Assembly (NCBI RefSeq): GCF_030815145.1
Contig: NZ_JAUSWJ010000001.1
Coordinates: 3,302,001-3,366,000 of the forward strand
Direction: 5' to 3'
From: Kaistia geumhonensis
GTDB lineage: Bacteria > Pseudomonadota > Alphaproteobacteria > Rhizobiales > Kaistiaceae
Length of the DNA stretch: 64,000 bases
The notes under the pieces were generated by a model that made no database searches, was not told where the DNA came from, and worked only from the letters and a program-made list of their open reading frames with translations. Made by a program: the position numbers and the translations under genes. Positions 16,334-26,364 of this stretch are shown here, in pieces (within the stretch, counting starts at the first letter, position 1; every line of letters begins with the position of its first letter).

Positions 16334-17725
16334 TCAGGTGGCGGTTGCCGTCTTCGGCCGCGTCGCGGCGGGGACGGCGCAAAGCTGCATCAGCCGCCCG
16401 GCATCGCGGGCGGTGTCGAGCGTATCGACGAAAGCCTCGATCGCGTCGGCCGCGTCCTGGCCGACGACGGCGGCAGCCGCGACGCGGAAACGCTGGCGGA
16501 CCTCGGCCTCGGTCGCGGGGATGACATCGGGAAGGCCCATTGAAAGCCGGCGGTCGTCGGCGAGCGTGAGCTCGACGATCGCGCCCTGTTCGGCGGGGAA
16601 TCGGGCCGAGAGCTCGTCGCTGGCGACGAGCGTCGTCACGCCGACGAGGCGCAGGACCTCGGTATCGGCGAGATCGGCATAGTTCTCCTCCGCGAGCCGG
16701 CCATGCGCCAGCACGGCGGCGACCCCGAACGGGATGCTCATCTTCGCCTGCAGCGCGCGCTCGAAGGGGCCTGTGTGGTCGCAGCCCGGATAGTCGGCCG
16801 CCGCGCGGGGCACGCGGATGGTGATGGCGCTGACGGGCGCGGCATTGGGCCCGATCATCTCGATCATGCGCAGCGCCGCTTGGCAGGCTGTCTGAGCGAA
16901 GTTACAGGCCGGCGCGCCCTTGTGATAGACGGCGAGGATCTCGGCCTCGCCGCGCGGGAAGAGCGCGACCGCGCCCGGCATCGCCTTCCGCGCAAAGGCC
17001 GCGAAGAGGCCTGCCTTGCCGTCGAGTATGTCGCGGCTGCCATAGGCGCCGGCTTCGGCGAGGCGCACGGCCGTGACGGCGTTGCGCGCGGCGAAGCCGG
17101 GATGGAAGAACATGTCCGAGGCGCCGCTCGCCGGCCACTGGTTGAGCCCGGAAGACGTGTTGGCAGCGATGGCGAGCGCCGACACGGTCGATGGCGCGTC
17201 GAGGCCGAGCAGCCTTGCGCCGCCCGCCGCCGCGCCGATCGGCGCAACGAGGCCGGTCGGACGGAAGAGGCTCGAAATTCCCCGGTCGATCAGCAGGCGC
17301 CCGAGGCGGCCACCGACCTCGTAGGCGAGGATCGCCGCCTCGATCAGCCTTTGTCCGGCGATCCGCCGCGTCTCGGCAAGCGCAAGGAGGAGCGGCCAGA
17401 CGACGACGCCGTGATGGCTGACCGAGGCCGCGTGCATGTCCTCGCGCACCAGCCCGTGGCCCTTCACGGCATTGACGAAGGCGGCGTCGGCGGGCGTCGC
17501 GGTCGCCGTCTCGCCGATCATATGACCGCCTGCCGCCTCGAAGACGGCGGCGACGGCTTGCCGGCTCGGATCGAGCGCCGTCGCCTCGAAGGCGCAGCCA
17601 AGGAAATCGAGCAGGCAGGCCTTGGCCTTCGCCCTCATCGCCGGATCGAAGGCCCGAGCGTCGAGCGCGGCGATGGCTTCGGCGAGTTCGACGGCCTGCG
17701 GGTTTTCGAAGGCCTGGGGCGCCAT
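16334..17725 (-). CDS. MmgE/PrpD family protein
   Basis: A 463-residue member of the MmgE/PrpD family, which includes 2-methylcitrate dehydratase, cis-aconitate decarboxylase and immune-responsive gene 1 homologues. The all-helical N-terminal domain shows KACLLDFLGCAFEA, VNAVKGHGLVREDMH and HHGVVVWPLLLAL. The FHPGFAARNAV and ACNFAQTACQAAL segments belong to the catalytic core. Family members act on short-chain tricarboxylic or branched acids, commonly as dehydratases or isomerases. The ATG at 17725 (MAPQAFENPQAVEL) lies 11 bp after the dehydrogenase stop, and the family N-terminus begins there. Longer in-frame sequence upstream belongs to another frame of the neighbouring gene. Confidence 0.85.
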   Translation of the reverse strand: MAPQAFENPQAVELAEAIAALDARAFDPAMRAKAKACLLDFLGCAFEATALDPSRQAVAAVFEAAGGHMIGETATATPADAAFVNAVKGHGLVREDMHAASVSHHGVVVWPLLLALAETRRIAGQRLIEAAILAYEVGGRLGRLLIDRGISSLFRPTGLVAPIGAAAGGARLLGLDAPSTVSALAIAANTSSGLNQWPASGASDMFFHPGFAARNAVTAVRLAEAGAYGSRDILDGKAGLFAAFARKAMPGAVALFPRGEAEILAVYHKGAPACNFAQTACQAALRMIEMIGPNAAPVSAITIRVPRAAADYPGCDHTGPFERALQAKMSIPFGVAAVLAHGRLAEENYADLADTEVLRLVGVTTLVASDELSARFPAEQGAIVELTLADDRRLSMGLPDVIPATEAEVRQRFRVAAAAVVGQDAADAIEAFVDTLDTARDAGRLMQLCAVPAATRPKTATAT

Positions 17726-17736
17726 GCTGGTCACCC

Positions 17737-18642
17737 TCAGGCCCGGTCGCGGATCTCGACGCCGGCCCATTCCTCGACGATGCGCGCCATGGAGGTGAAG
17801 TCGGAATCGGCGCCGAAGCGGGCCTTGGTGGCGGCCAGCATCTGGCGCACGAGCGCGCCCCCGACCATCGGGACGCCGAGATTCTCTGCCTCGTCGACGC
17901 ACATGCGCACGTCCTTGTAGGAAAGGCCGGTCGTGAAGCCGAAGTCGAAGGTGCCGGGCAGCACCGAGCGGGGGAATTTCTCCTGCGTCGCGCTGTTGCG
18001 GCCGCTGGAGGCGTTGATGATGTCGCACATTACGCGCGGATCGAGGCCGGCCTTGACGCCCATGGCGAGCGCTTCGGCGGAGAGCAGGATGACGGCGGCG
18101 GCGATCATGTTGTTGCCGAGCTTGGCCACTTGCGCCGAGCCGGGCGCGTCGCCGCAATAGAAGCGGCGGCCGAAATTGGCGAGGATCGGGTCGACCTCGG
18201 TGAAGGTCGCCTCCGGGCAGGAGACCATTACGGCGAGCGTGCCGCCGCGCGCGCCGGCGAGGCCGCCCGAGATCGGCGAATCGACGAAGGCGATGCCCTT
18301 TTCCTTGAGGTTCGCCGCGATGGATGAGGCGACCGTCGGTCCGGTGGTCGAGACGTCGATGACGATCTTGACGGCGCTGCCGGCGGCCACGCCGTCCTCG
18401 CCGAGGATGACGCTGGAGAGGATGGCGGGCGAGGGCAGGCTACAGATGACGACGCGCGCCGCGGCGCCGACTTCGGCGGGCGAGGCGGCGATCGTGACCT
18501 TGTCGGCGGGCAGGTCGGCCAGCGCCTCGGCGCGGGTGTCATAGACGACGACATGGTGGCCGGCGTCGATGAGCCGCCGCGTCATGGGTCCCCCCATGCG
18601 GCCGAGCCCGATGAAACCCAGTGTCTCCGTGGCCAACGACAT
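17737..18642 (-). CDS. 3-hydroxyisobutyrate dehydrogenase-family NAD(P)-dependent oxidoreductase
   Basis: A 301-residue beta-hydroxyacid dehydrogenase. The N-terminal Rossmann motif is GFIGLGRMGGPM (9-20). The substrate-binding motif appears as DSPISGGLAGARGG, and the catalytic Lys is in AKLGNNM near residue 172. It oxidises a beta-hydroxy acid such as 3-hydroxyisobutyrate, tartronate semialdehyde or a related compound. It is the first gene of the six-gene minus-strand operon and is divergent from a LysR regulator. The ATG at 18642 is chosen because GGGAGG lies 5-10 bases upstream; the open frame extends further but has no family similarity. Confidence 0.87.
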   Translation of the reverse strand: MSLATETLGFIGLGRMGGPMTRRLIDAGHHVVVYDTRAEALADLPADKVTIAASPAEVGAAARVVICSLPSPAILSSVILGEDGVAAGSAVKIVIDVSTTGPTVASSIAANLKEKGIAFVDSPISGGLAGARGGTLAVMVSCPEATFTEVDPILANFGRRFYCGDAPGSAQVAKLGNNMIAAAVILLSAEALAMGVKAGLDPRVMCDIINASSGRNSATQEKFPRSVLPGTFDFGFTTGLSYKDVRMCVDEAENLGVPMVGGALVRQMLAATKARFGADSDFTSMARIVEEWAGVEIRDRA

Positions 18643-18877
18643 CTCGCCTCCCGATGCCGCCGCTGGTTGTGGCGCGCGGCTCAGGAAGCGCTCGCGCGGC
18701 GGCGGATTGTTCGGCGACGTTAGGCCAATTCGCGACGGCGGGGTAATTGTCACGGCGGGCATATCAGATTTGCTCGCCCCTGACGCTGCGCGGTGCGCCC
18801 TTGTCATCGCGGCCGGGGTGACCCAATGCTGTTCGCCCCATACCGATCGGCGCGCCGCCGCCGGACGAGACCTCGCA

Positions 18878-19804
18878 ATGTTCGATCTCAAGCAACTGCA
18901 GCTTTTCACCGCCGTCGCCGAGTTCGGCAGCTTCTCGCGCGCCGCTGTCGCCCTTTCGGTCAGCCAGCCTGTGATCAGCCGCCAGATCAAGGCGCTCGAG
19001 GAAGAACTCGGGGTCGCGCTGCTCTATCGGAACGGGCGCGGCATCGTCCTCACCGAAGCCGGCAAGCTGCTCGAAAATTATGCCTCGGCCATTCTGGAAC
19101 AGGCGTCGCGTGCGACGACCGAGCTCGCCGCGATGCGCTCCAACCCGCGCGGCACCATCGTGCTCGGCATGCCGCCCTCGGTCGGCATCGTCCTGACGGC
19201 GCCGCTGGTCAAGCATTTCCGCGAGGAGTTCCCGCAGGTCACGATGCGCGTCGTCGAGGGCTTCAGCGGCCATCTCCTCGAGTGGCTGATGATGGGCAAG
19301 ATCGACGTTGCGGTCCTCTACAATGCGCCGCGCATGAACAATCTCCTCGCCGAGCCGATCCTGCGGGACGAACTCTTCCTGCTCGGCGCCGGCGACGACG
19401 CCGGCACGCTCGGCACCGGGCCGGTCGATGCGTCGGTGGTGGCGACGCTGCCGATGATCCTGCCGGCGCGGCCGCATGGCCTTCGCCTCCTGCTCGACCA
19501 GGTGCTCGGCCAGGCTGGCATCGAGCCGCGCATCGATCTCGAGGTCGAGGCCATGCCCTCGACTCTCCGGCTCGTCGAAGGCGGCATGGGCTATACCATC
19601 CTCTCCTATTCGAGCGTTCATCACCTGGTCGCCGAGGGGCGGATTCGCTACTGGCGGATCAAGAACCCGTCGATCGAGCGCGAATTGCTGCTCGCCACCT
19701 CCAGCCAGCGGCCGACGACGACGGCGATCCGCGCCCTGACCGCGCTCATCCGCAACGAGGTGCGTGCGCTGCGCAAGGAGGGCGTGTTCGAGCCGGCCGG
19801 CTGA
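18878..19804 (+). CDS. LysR-family transcriptional regulator
   Basis: A 308-residue LysR-type regulator. The N-terminal winged helix-turn-helix is MFDLKQLQLFTAVAEFGSFS...VSQPVISRQIKALEEELG (1-47), followed by the RNGRGIVLTEAGKLL linker and a two-lobed effector domain from about residue 90. The ATG at 18878 gives the canonical LysR N-terminus; a longer frame from 18569 is mainly overlap with the dehydrogenase gene. It is divergent from the minus-strand catabolic operon (18642 downwards) across a 235-bp gap. It is therefore the probable effector-dependent activator of that operon. Its 3' end converges on dppF with a 4-bp gap. Confidence 0.9.
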   Translation: MFDLKQLQLFTAVAEFGSFSRAAVALSVSQPVISRQIKALEEELGVALLYRNGRGIVLTEAGKLLENYASAILEQASRATTELAAMRSNPRGTIVLGMPPSVGIVLTAPLVKHFREEFPQVTMRVVEGFSGHLLEWLMMGKIDVAVLYNAPRMNNLLAEPILRDELFLLGAGDDAGTLGTGPVDASVVATLPMILPARPHGLRLLLDQVLGQAGIEPRIDLEVEAMPSTLRLVEGGMGYTILSYSSVHHLVAEGRIRYWRIKNPSIERELLLATSSQRPTTTAIRALTALIRNEVRALRKEGVFEPAG

Positions 19805-19808
19805 TCGG

Positions 19809-20806
<998 letters not shown>

Positions 20807-20810
<4 letters not shown>

Positions 20811-21814
20811 GCCGCCACCTCGCGACCCTCGGGGAAGGGATGGCCGATCGGCCGGCCCCCGGCCAGCGGATAATGGCAGAGCGCGAAGCCGGCGATGGCG
20901 CCCTGGCGCGGCGGCGCCTTTTCGCGGCAGCGATTGGTGGCGAAGCGGCAGCGCGGCTCGAACAGGCAGGCCGGCGGCCGGTCGGAGAGACCCGGCACCG
21001 TGCCCGGGATCGAGGGCAGGAAGCGTCCATGCGCCCGCTCGGGCAGCGCGGCGAGAAGCGCGGCCGTGTAGGGATGGTGCGGGTCGGCGAAGAGCGGGCC
21101 GACCGGCTGCTCCTCGACCTTCTGGCCTGCATAATGGACCGAGACGCGCTCCGCCGTTTCCGCGACGACGCCCATGTCGTGGGTGATGAGCACGAGACCG
21201 GTTCCCGTTTCGCGCTGCAGGGCGACGAGCAGGTCGAGGATCTGCGCCTGGATCGTGACATCGAGGGCCGTGGTCGGCTCGTCGGCGATGATCAGCTTCG
21301 GCCGGCAGGCGAGCGCCATCGCGATCATCACGCGCTGGCTGATGCCGCCCGAAAGCTGGTGCGGGAAGGCCTTCAGCCGCCGTTCGGGATCGGGAATGCC
21401 CACGGCGTCGAGCAGCTCCAGCGTCCGCGCGCGGCGCTCGGCCTTGCCGAGGCCGAGATGCACCTTGAGCGTCTCGCCGATCTGGAAGCCGACCGTGAAG
21501 CACGGGTTGAGGCTCGACATCGGCTCCTGGAAGATCATGGCCACATCCTTGCCGACCAGCCGCCGCCGCTCGCGCGGCGAAAGGGTCAGGAGGTCGCGGC
21601 CGTCGAAGGCGAGGCGCCGCGCGGTGACCGTCGCCGTCCAGGGCAGGAGGCCCATCACGGCCAGCATGGCCACCGACTTGCCGGAGCCGCTCTCGCCGAC
21701 GATCGCCAGGATTTCGCCGGCATCGACACTGAGCGAGACATTGTCGACGGCGCGGAAGACGCCGCCGCCCGTCGCGAAGTCGACCGAGAGGTCGGAGATC
21801 TCGAGAAGAGGCAT
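20807..21814 (-). CDS. dppD: Dipeptide ABC transporter ATP-binding protein DppD-like
   Basis: A 335-residue ATPase. Walker A is GESGSGKSV, signature LSGGISQRVMIAMAL (the usual Met of LSGGMSQRV is Ile here, a conservative change), Walker B LIIADEPTTALD, and switch His in LITHDMG. The C-terminal oligopeptide region carries four Cys (CLFEPRCRFATNRC and a final CHYP), matching the cluster-binding pattern of this family. It overlaps both neighbours by a few bases, so the operon is tightly coupled. It works with DppF to power the DppBC channel. Confidence 0.9.
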
Positions 21815-22722
21815 CAGCTCCTCCGCATCTTCGGGTCGAGCGCGTCGCGCAGCCCGTCGCCGACGAGATTGATGGCCAGGACCGTCACGAGGATCGCGAG
21901 GCCGGGCTCCGTCACGATCCAGGGCGAGGCCTGAAGGAACTCGCGCGCGGAGGCGAGCATCGCGCCCCACTCCGGCGAGGGCGGCTGCGCGCCGAGGCCG
22001 AGAAAGCCGAGCGCCGCCGCCTCGAGGATCGCGTTGGAGATGGTGAGCGCGGCCTGCACGATGATCGGCGCCATGCAGTTCGGCAGCACGGTGCGGAACA
22101 TGATCCGGAGCGTACCCGCGCCGGCGACCCGCGCCGAGACGACATAGTCGCGCGACTTTTCCGAGAGCGCCGAGGCGCGCACGAGCCGCACATAGTTGGG
22201 GAGATAGACGACCGTGATCGCGACGATCGTGTTGGTGAGGCTCGGCCCGATGATCGCGACGATGACAATGGCGAGCAGCAGGCTCGGCACCGAGAGGATG
22301 ACGTCCATCGCGCGCATGATGACGATCGACGGCCAGCCGGTGGCGAAGGCGGCGACGAGGCCGAGCGCGATGCCGACGATCATCGAGGCGACGACGACGG
22401 CGAGGCCGATGAAGAGCGACAGCCGCGCGCCGAAGATGAGCCGCGAGAGCATGTCGCGGCCAACCTCGTCCGTGCCGAGCAGGAAGGCGCTGTTGCCCCC
22501 CTCCTGCCAGAACGGGGGCACGCGCACGAAATCGCGGAACTGCTCGGTCGGATCATAGGGCGCGACGAGATCGGCGAAGATCGCCGTCAGCACGAGGAGC
22601 GCCAGGATGACGAAGCCGACGACCGCGGCGCGGTTCTCGGAAAAGTCGCGCACGAAGGTGGCGAAGGCGCCGGGCGGCGGCGCGGACTTGCGCGCCGGCG
22701 TGGTAGTCGCGTCAGCGGGCAT
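21814..22722 (-). CDS. dppC: Dipeptide ABC transporter permease DppC-like
   Basis: A 302-residue inner-membrane permease. The cytoplasmic N-terminus (PPPGAFATFVRDFSENRAA) leads into a first helix (VVGFVILALLVLTAIFADLV). The LGTDEVGRDMLSRLIFGARLS motif is characteristic of DppC/OppC. The EAA loop appears as EAAALGFLGLGAQPPSPEWG. It pairs with DppB. The gene overlaps dppB by 11 bp and dppD by 1 base. Confidence 0.9.
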   Translation of the reverse strand: MPADATTTPARKSAPPPGAFATFVRDFSENRAAVVGFVILALLVLTAIFADLVAPYDPTEQFRDFVRVPPFWQEGGNSAFLLGTDEVGRDMLSRLIFGARLSLFIGLAVVVASMIVGIALGLVAAFATGWPSIVIMRAMDVILSVPSLLLAIVIVAIIGPSLTNTIVAITVVYLPNYVRLVRASALSEKSRDYVVSARVAGAGTLRIMFRTVLPNCMAPIIVQAALTISNAILEAAALGFLGLGAQPPSPEWGAMLASAREFLQASPWIVTEPGLAILVTVLAINLVGDGLRDALDPKMRRS

Positions 22723-23722
22723 GGCGGATCCTCGGGTTGAGCACGCCGTAGAGGACGTCGACCAGGATGTTGATGAGGATCACGAGCCCGGAGATCATCA
22801 GCACGCCGCCCTGCAGCACCGGATAGTCGCGCCGCTGGATCGATTCGATCAGCCAGGTGCCGATGCCGGGCCAGGAGAAGATGTACTCCGTCAGCACCGC
22901 GCCGCCCATCAGCATGCCGGTCTGCAGGCCGATCACCGTCACGACCGGGATCAGCGCGTTGCGCAGCGCATGCACGTTGACGACGCGGAAGGGCGATAGG
23001 CCTTTCGCCCGCGCCGTCCGCACATAGTCCTCGCCGAGCACTTCCAGCATGGTCGAGCGGGTCATGCGGGCGATGGTCGCGAGCGGGATGGTTCCGAGCA
23101 CGATCGTCGGCAGGATGAGATGCGACACGGCCGAGAGGAAGGCGCCGTCCTGGTCGGACAGCAGGCTGTCGATTAGCATGAAGCCCGTCACCGGCTCGAA
23201 GTAGTAGAGCAGGTCGATGCGGCCGGAGACCGGCGTCAAGTCGAGCGTCACCGAGAAGAACAGGATGAGCAGCAGGCCCCACCAGAAGATCGGCATCGAG
23301 AAGCCGGTGAGCGCCACGCCCATGACCGAATAATCGAGAAAGCCGCCCCGCCGCGTCGCCGCGAGGACGCCGGCCGGAATCCCCAGCACGACGGCGAACA
23401 GCATGGCGCAGAGAGCGAGCTCGAGCGTCGCCGGGAAAAGCGTCAGGAATTCCTGCAGCACCGGCGCATGGGTCGAGATCGAGGTGCCGAGATCGCCATG
23501 GGCGATCTGCACCAGATAGTCGAGGAACTGCTTCCAGACCGGCTGGTCGAGGCCGAGCTGATGGCGGAATTCCGCCAGGCGCTCCGGCGTGATGCCGCGC
23601 TCGCCGGTGCGGACCTCGATCGGGTCGCCGGGCACGAGGCGGATCGCGACGAAGGTCAGGAAGGCGATCGCGATGAAGGTCGGGATGACCAGCAGCACAC
23701 GCCGGACGATGAAGCCGAGCAT
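22712..23722 (-). CDS. dppB: Dipeptide ABC transporter permease DppB-like
   Basis: A 336-residue inner-membrane permease of the DppB/OppB type. The N-terminus MLGFIVRRVLLVIPTFIAIAFLTF is the standard first helix, followed by RLVPGDPIEV. The EDYVRTARAKGLSPFRVVNVHALRNALIP segment is the conserved EAA-type coupling loop that contacts the ATPases. The C-terminus LINILVDVLYGVLNPRIRH is also typical. It lies 53 bp downstream of dppA. With DppC it forms the channel. Confidence 0.91.
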   Translation of the reverse strand: MLGFIVRRVLLVIPTFIAIAFLTFVAIRLVPGDPIEVRTGERGITPERLAEFRHQLGLDQPVWKQFLDYLVQIAHGDLGTSISTHAPVLQEFLTLFPATLELALCAMLFAVVLGIPAGVLAATRRGGFLDYSVMGVALTGFSMPIFWWGLLLILFFSVTLDLTPVSGRIDLLYYFEPVTGFMLIDSLLSDQDGAFLSAVSHLILPTIVLGTIPLATIARMTRSTMLEVLGEDYVRTARAKGLSPFRVVNVHALRNALIPVVTVIGLQTGMLMGGAVLTEYIFSWPGIGTWLIESIQRRDYPVLQGGVLMISGLVILINILVDVLYGVLNPRIRHAR

Positions 23723-23775
23723 CGGGGCTACGAGGCGCGGCGGCGGCCCTCAGGGAGCCGCCGCCGCGGCCGTCC

Positions 23776-25362
23776 CTATTTCAGGTCGACTTTGGCGAAT
23801 TCGTGCCGGCCGAGCGGGCTCACCTTGTAGCCCACGACTTCCTTGCGCACCGGCTCGAACACGACGGAATGCGCGATGTTGAACACCGGCACCTCGTCAT
23901 GGGCGATGACCTGCATCTCCTCGTAGAGCTTGGTGCGCTCGGCCTTGTCGAAGATGGTCTTGGCCTTCTTCAGCTTGTCGTCGAAGTCCTTGTTGCACCA
24001 CTTCGCGATGTTCTGGCCGCCGTCGCGGGCCGCGTCGCAGCCCAGCAGGAAGAAGAAGTTGTCCGGGTCGCCATTGTCGCCCGTCCAGCCGAGCTGGCCC
24101 ATCTGGTGCTCGCCCTGCTGCATGCGCTTGCGATACTCGCCCCACTCGTATGAGACGAGGTTCGCCTTGATGTTGAGCTTCTCAAGATCGGCCTGGATGA
24201 TCTCGGCGACGCGCTTGGCGTTCGGATTGTAGGGGCGCTGCACCGGCATCCACCAGATGTCGGTCGAGAAGCCGTCCTGCAGGCCGGCTTCCTTCAGGAG
24301 ATCCTTCGCCTTCTCGACATCGTAGGGATAGTCGACGATGGCGTCGTTGTAGCTCCAGATGGTCGGCGGGATGAAGTTCTTCGCCGGCTGGCCGGCACCG
24401 AGATAGACGTCCTTCAGGATCGCTTCCTTGTCGATCGCATGGATGATCGCGAGGCGGACGCGCTTGTCGTCGAAGGGCTTCTTGGTGACGTTGAAGGCGA
24501 GGTAGCCGATATTGAGGCCCGGCTGCTGCATCAGGTCGACATTCTCGTCCTTGCCGATCGCGTCGAGATCGGCCGGATTGGGATAGGGCATCACCTGGCA
24601 TTCGCCCTTCTGGACCTTCGCCCAGCGCGCGGTCGCGTCTTTGGTGATGGAGAAGACGAGGTCGATCTTCGGCGCGCCGCCCCAGTAGTCGGGGAAGGCC
24701 TTGTAGCGGATCGCGTTGTCCTTCTGGTAGGCGACGAAGGAGAACGGGCCGGTGCCGACCGGAACCTGGTCGATCTGCTCGGGCGTTCCCGCCTTCAGCA
24801 TCTGGTCGGCATATTCGGCCGAAAGGATGGTCGCGAAGTCCATCGCGAGATTGGCGAGGAAAGGCGCTTCCGGCCGGGTCAGCGTGAACTTGACCGTGTA
24901 GTCGTCGACCTTGTCGATCGACTTCAGCAGGTCGGGCATGCCCATGTCGTTGAAGTAGTCATAGGCGCCGCCGGAAACCTTGTGGTAGGGGCTGTCTTCC
25001 TTCCACATGCGGTTGAACGAGAACAGCACGTCGTCGGCGTTGAAGTCCCGCGTCGGCGTGAATCCCTTGATCGAATGGAACTTCACGCCCTTGCGCAGGT
25101 GGAAGGTCACCTCGGTGCCGTCGGGCGACACCTCCCAGGACTCGGCGAGGCCGGGGACCACATTGGTCGTTCCCGGCTCGAACTCGACGAGCTGGTTGAA
25201 GACCGGGCGCGCCGCGTCGAACGACGTGCCGGTCGTGTTGATCTGCGGATTGAAGTTCTCGGGGCTGCCTTCGGAGCAATAGACGAGCGTCTTCGCCTCC
25301 GCGCCGGCCGCGAGGCCGACGACGAGCATGCTGGCCGCCAGAAGGCGGGTCGAAATCTTCAT
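23776..25362 (-). CDS. dppA: Dipeptide-binding periplasmic protein DppA-like
   Basis: A 528-residue SBP_bac_5 binding protein very close in pattern to enterobacterial DppA (TLVYCSEGSPENFNPQ, NPYHKVSGG-like PYHKVSGGAYDYF, GECQVMPYPNPADL, PVQRPYNPNAKR, GWTGDNGDPDNFF, IAHSVVFEPVRKEVVGY). The signal peptide is MKISTRLLAASMLVVGLAAGAEA. DppA captures di- and tripeptides; in some bacteria it also delivers heme or aminolevulinate. The ATG at 25362 has GGGGAG upstream and gives a clean signal peptide, whereas an ATG 36 bp upstream does not. It is the first gene of the operon and the expected promoter-proximal, most abundant product. Confidence 0.94.
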   Translation of the reverse strand: MKISTRLLAASMLVVGLAAGAEAKTLVYCSEGSPENFNPQINTTGTSFDAARPVFNQLVEFEPGTTNVVPGLAESWEVSPDGTEVTFHLRKGVKFHSIKGFTPTRDFNADDVLFSFNRMWKEDSPYHKVSGGAYDYFNDMGMPDLLKSIDKVDDYTVKFTLTRPEAPFLANLAMDFATILSAEYADQMLKAGTPEQIDQVPVGTGPFSFVAYQKDNAIRYKAFPDYWGGAPKIDLVFSITKDATARWAKVQKGECQVMPYPNPADLDAIGKDENVDLMQQPGLNIGYLAFNVTKKPFDDKRVRLAIIHAIDKEAILKDVYLGAGQPAKNFIPPTIWSYNDAIVDYPYDVEKAKDLLKEAGLQDGFSTDIWWMPVQRPYNPNAKRVAEIIQADLEKLNIKANLVSYEWGEYRKRMQQGEHQMGQLGWTGDNGDPDNFFFLLGCDAARDGGQNIAKWCNKDFDDKLKKAKTIFDKAERTKLYEEMQVIAHDEVPVFNIAHSVVFEPVRKEVVGYKVSPLGRHEFAKVDLK

Positions 25363-25545
25363 TCTGAACTCCCCTGTCACCGGCGCCTTTTGGCGCATCG
25401 CGGCCTCGTCCCTGCTGGCCGACCCTTCTTCGATGAGGATCTAGACCGGACGATCAAACTTCAATCGAGCCGAGGCCGCGCTTTAAAGCAAGTCAAAACT
25501 TGGGCGACAGGGGGGTTGTCCAAACCGCTTTGGGGCGAGGGACCG

Positions 25546-26364
25546 TCAGCGACCGGCCTGATAGAGGCGCGACCGGTCGAAGCGGGCCATCTCTTCCAGA
25601 AGCTCGATGAAGGCGCGGGCCTGGTGATCGACGATCAGGCGGCCGCGCTCGGCGGTAGCACGAGCCGCATTGCCGACCGCGCCGGAGGGATGGAGGTCCT
25701 GCGCCTGCCAGCCGATTCGCGCCGGGGCCATGTGGAAGCGCAGCCGCTTGAACTCCTTCAGGAGGTCGAGCTGCTGCGAGCGGAAGTCCTCGGCTTTGTC
25801 CATCTTCACGAGGTCCGGCCGGAAATGCAGCATGATCGAGGTTTCGACGTCGCCGCCATGGATGCCGTAAAGGTCCTCTTCCGGCGGGACGAGGCCGGCC
25901 GGCTCCCCGGCGCCGGCCCAGCCGGTCGAGACGCAGAGCATGCCGTGCCTGATGCGCAGCTCGCGGGCGATGATGTCGCAGACCGGGACATTGCCGCCAT
26001 GCGAGGTCACCAGCACCATCTTGCGCACGCCGGCGCGCGCCACGCTGTCGCCGATCTCCATCCAGATGCGGATGGCCGTCTCCCAGGAATAGGTGATCGT
26101 GCCCGGCGAGGCGATGTGCTCGTTGGATTTGCCGACCGGCTGCAGCGGCAGGAAGGTGACCGGCAGGCCTTCGGGCAACAGCTCGACCGTCCGCTTCACC
26201 ATGCCCTCGCCGATGCAGGCATCGGTAAAGACGGGGAGATGCGGCCCATGCTGCTCGATCGCACAGACGGGCAGGACCGCGATCCAGTCCTTCTCGCCGC
26301 CGAGAAAATCGGGCGCCTGCATCTCGTGCCAGTAGGGGCGGGGGAGGGTGGTCATCGTCATCAT
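25546..26364 (-). CDS. Creatininase-family amidohydrolase
   Basis: A 272-residue metal-dependent amidohydrolase of the creatininase superfamily, which also includes formamidopyrimidine deformylases and mycofactocin-associated enzymes. Metal-site motifs are CAIEQHGPHLPVFTDA, TSHGGNVPV and GIHGGDVETSIML. It likely hydrolyses a cyclic amide or formamide in the cytoplasm. The start overlaps the stop of the small upstream gene (ATGA). It follows tandem 8-oxoguanine-deaminase-like genes, so a role in breakdown of an N-heterocycle or its ring-opened product is a reasonable inference. True creatinine hydrolysis is only one possibility. Confidence 0.87.
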   Translation of the reverse strand: MMTMTTLPRPYWHEMQAPDFLGGEKDWIAVLPVCAIEQHGPHLPVFTDACIGEGMVKRTVELLPEGLPVTFLPLQPVGKSNEHIASPGTITYSWETAIRIWMEIGDSVARAGVRKMVLVTSHGGNVPVCDIIARELRIRHGMLCVSTGWAGAGEPAGLVPPEEDLYGIHGGDVETSIMLHFRPDLVKMDKAEDFRSQQLDLLKEFKRLRFHMAPARIGWQAQDLHPSGAVGNAARATAERGRLIVDHQARAFIELLEEMARFDRSRLYQAGR

